The notes beneath the pieces are model-generated. The model saw only the letters and a list, made by a program, of their open reading frames with translations. It ran no database searches and had not been told where the DNA came from. Shown piece after piece: positions 63,630 to 64,000 of a DNA stretch of 64,000 bases. This DNA comes from Gymnopus androsaceus JB14 (taxonomy: Eukaryota > Basidiomycota > Agaricomycetes > Agaricales > Omphalotaceae). Position 1 is the stretch's first letter. Each line of letters starts with the position of its first letter. The position numbers and the translations under genes were made by a program. The stretch is from the NCBI GenBank assembly GCA_009733575.1, contig ML769524.1, forward strand, positions 1 to 64,000, read 5' to 3'.

Positions 63630-64000
63630 CTACTGATAAAAACTCAAGAAGAAATTGTTAATGATGTAGCTTATACCCTCTTCGCGATAATTCTATTTCA
63701 AAGAAGGAAAGAAAAAGTACAGTAAATCAGCTTCAACGAAACGACGAGGATCACAGAGACAGACGAATCCGACTCACATCAAGTTCAATTGTACTACCTT
63801 GCGACCGCCAAACCATATCAGAAGGCGAATCGCTATACTTTGGCCATTGGAGTTTAGTCGTGACTGTTCGAACAACCAATGGACGCGTCAGTTAAGAATT
63901 AAAATCCCTCAAGCAAGCCGTCAATCGGTACTATACCATTAGCATTGTTAGGATCCCCAGTAGCAGCAAACGCAGCCCAAGATCTCGACAAGTAGACCCC
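63630..64000 (-). CDS. Type-B carboxylesterase/lipase (copy G, 3' end only)
   Basis: The 3' end on the minus strand matches copy F closely: GVYLSRSWAAFAATGDPNNA, then VTTKLQWPKYSDSP and GISYIINNFFLSFYQ-like sequence before the TAG at 63630. Introns sit at the same places. The gene runs off the right edge of the window, so its intactness cannot be judged. Confidence 0.75.

Overview
The window looks like nuclear DNA of an Agaricomycete (mushroom-forming basidiomycete). Nearly every recognisable gene is cut by many introns of about 50-70 nt. The gene families are also typical of that group: large F-box families, BTB proteins, a small seven-helix membrane protein, DUF7330-like proteins, GMC oxidoreductases, and pectin-degrading enzymes. 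All calls come from reading frames, splice signals and remembered family features; no database search was possible.

Layout. At 1-15.5 kb there is a segmental duplication of a two-gene block (secreted single-pass membrane protein plus F-box protein), at about 1150-5142 and 7466-12235. The second copy carries a truncated Ty3/gypsy chromovirus. A third F-box copy follows at 12.9-15.5 kb and a fourth lies inverted at 38.3-40.8 kb. The gap between the two blocks holds several MITE-like elements. At 15.6-34.9 kb are mostly single-copy genes: a Vps1-type dynamin (-), a GH88 unsaturated glucuronyl hydrolase, a cytochrome P450, NTF2 (-), a conserved fungal protein, a tiny metallothionein (-), a BTB protein, a GMC oxidoreductase and a seven-helix membrane protein. 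At 35.8-49.1 kb are a DCN1-like neddylation factor (-), RAD18, a DUF7330-like protein, and a divergent pair of pectin enzymes (GH28 exo-polygalacturonase and CE8 pectin methylesterase). At 49.6-64 kb is a type-B carboxylesterase family with one decayed copy, one intact copy and one copy cut by the window edge. Between these lie a decaying PD-(D/E)XK-like gene, an SDR, and a transposon-rich 58.3-63.2 kb stretch with a 1.43-kb tandem repeat and further MITEs.

How genes relate. GH28, CE8 and GH88 act on pectin or uronic-acid sugars, and GMC/P450/SDR/esterase genes suit plant-matter breakdown or detoxification. VPS1, NTF2, RAD18 and DCN1 are housekeeping.

Main points of interest: (1) both readable carboxylesterase copies seem to need a one-nucleotide exon to complete the catalytic serine codon; (2) a 35-residue metallothionein is spread over exons of 9, 59 and 40 nt; (3) the duplicated block has decayed reciprocally, with the membrane-protein gene broken in copy 1 and the F-box gene broken in copy 2; (4) three genes use GC-AG introns; (5) several MITE families have clean target-site duplications; (6) conserved genes (VPS1, NTF2, P450) carry single-base lesions that may be assembly errors or real decay.
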